This document shows, one piece after another, positions 34,837-35,450 of a DNA stretch of 35,450 nucleotides (position 1 is its first letter; each line of letters begins with the position of its first letter). The translations under genes and the position numbers were made by a program. The notes below the pieces were generated by a model. That model did not search any database. It was given only the letters and a program-made list of their open reading frames with translations, and was not told where the DNA came from. This DNA comes from Parcubacteria group bacterium GW2011_GWA2_47_26 (GTDB taxonomy: Bacteria; Patescibacteriota; Patescibacteriia; GWA2-47-26), in the NCBI GenBank assembly GCA_001001705.1, contig LCOG01000006.1:1-35450 (forward strand), written 5' to 3'.

Positions 34837-35250
34837 CTATGTCTTTTTATCCTCTTTCCAGCACTCGGGGTGAATAATCCGCATTAAAAAAAGAATCAGC
34901 AGAATAAGCAAGGCTGTAAGGGTGCCTAACACATAAAGCCCTTGACCCAAAATCATGCCAAGTGCGGCAACAGCCCAAAGCGCGGCGGCCGTAGTCAATC
35001 CCTCAATGTGTCCTTCACGAAAAATAATTAATCCCGCACCGAGAAAACCAATACCGGCGGCAATCGGCTGGACGCCTCCGACACTACTCAAAGAAAAAAG
35101 CGCGGCTCCTAAAGAAACCAAGGCAAAAGTTCTGGTGCCGGCAGTCTTGCCAATGGTCTCACGTTCTAAACCAATTAGCCACCCAAAAACCGCGGCCAAC
35201 AACAAACGCAAAAATAATTCTAGCTCGTTGCCGGCAAAAAAGTTAACCAT
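34837..35250 (-). CDS. MgtC/SapB-family membrane protein
   Basis: LFLRLLLAAVFGWLIGLERETIGKTAGTRTFALVSLGAALFS...GIGFLGAGLIIFREGHIEGLTTAAALWAVAALGM. Confidence 0.92.
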   Translation of the reverse strand: MVNFFAGNELELFLRLLLAAVFGWLIGLERETIGKTAGTRTFALVSLGAALFSLSSVGGVQPIAAGIGFLGAGLIIFREGHIEGLTTAAALWAVAALGMILGQGLYVLGTLTALLILLILFLMRIIHPECWKEDKKT

Positions 35251-35262
35251 ATTTTTACACAA

Positions 35263-35450
35263 TTAAGTATTAAGCCTCCCCATCCCCACCTCCAACTTCA
35301 CAATCTGGGAAGCACTAGGCGGGGTAAGGTCCATGATAGTAGAACGGTAAGGGAGGTAACCTTGTTTTTCCAGGGTAATGTAGTATTTGCTCCGGCCCAC
35401 CAAGAAAGCATACTTGCCAGAGTCATCCGTGATTTGGGTTTCCAGGAGTT
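35263..35450 (-). CDS. C-terminal fragment of a protein with a carboxypeptidase-regulatory/SpaA-like beta-sandwich domain (runs off window)
   Basis: Open frame LLETQITDDSGKYAFLVGRSKYYITLEKQGYLPYRSTIMDLTPPSASQIVKLEVGMGRLNT*. Confidence 0.6.
   Translation of the reverse strand, partial: LLETQITDDSGKYAFLVGRSKYYITLEKQGYLPYRSTIMDLTPPSASQIVKLEVGMGRLNT

Overview
The window is a compact, mostly minus-strand segment of a bacterial chromosome that looks like Patescibacteria/CPR (Parcubacteria-like). TGA is used as a stop, so the standard code applies. The core is a fused str-S10-spc operon on the minus strand: S12, S7, EF-G, a small ORF, EF-Tu, S10, L3, L4, L23, L2, S19, L22, S3, L16, L29, S17, L14, L24, L5, S14, S8, L6, L18, S5, L15, SecY, a presenilin/SPP-like GxGD membrane protein, and Adk. 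L30 is absent between S5 and L15. Flanking genes include lon, aspS, recO, ruvX, map, an AbiEii-like locus, a NitT/TauT-type ABC transporter with an ATPase-SBP fusion and a divergent TrmB-type regulator, a HEPN/MNT pair, yebC, ruvC, a galT-like gene and mgtC. No rRNA, CRISPR array or transposase was seen. The most unusual signal is a dense set of unrelated palindromic (inverted-repeat, IR) elements at gene boundaries. One family (TCCCGTTAGAAG...CTTCTAACGGGA) occurs four times inside the ribosomal operon. Each copy abuts the start codon of the downstream gene and is flanked by short direct repeats (TTCA or TCAT) that would regenerate the ATG, and its arms vary in a compensatory way. A second, unrelated IR shows the same arrangement in front of L2 with a CATA direct repeat. 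A REP-like family instead supplies the TGA stop codons of L2 and EF-Tu. Three housekeeping genes (aspS, map, yebC) appear to carry in-frame palindromic insertions, reminiscent of Rickettsia palindromic elements. All homology calls were made by reading motifs; no database search was run.
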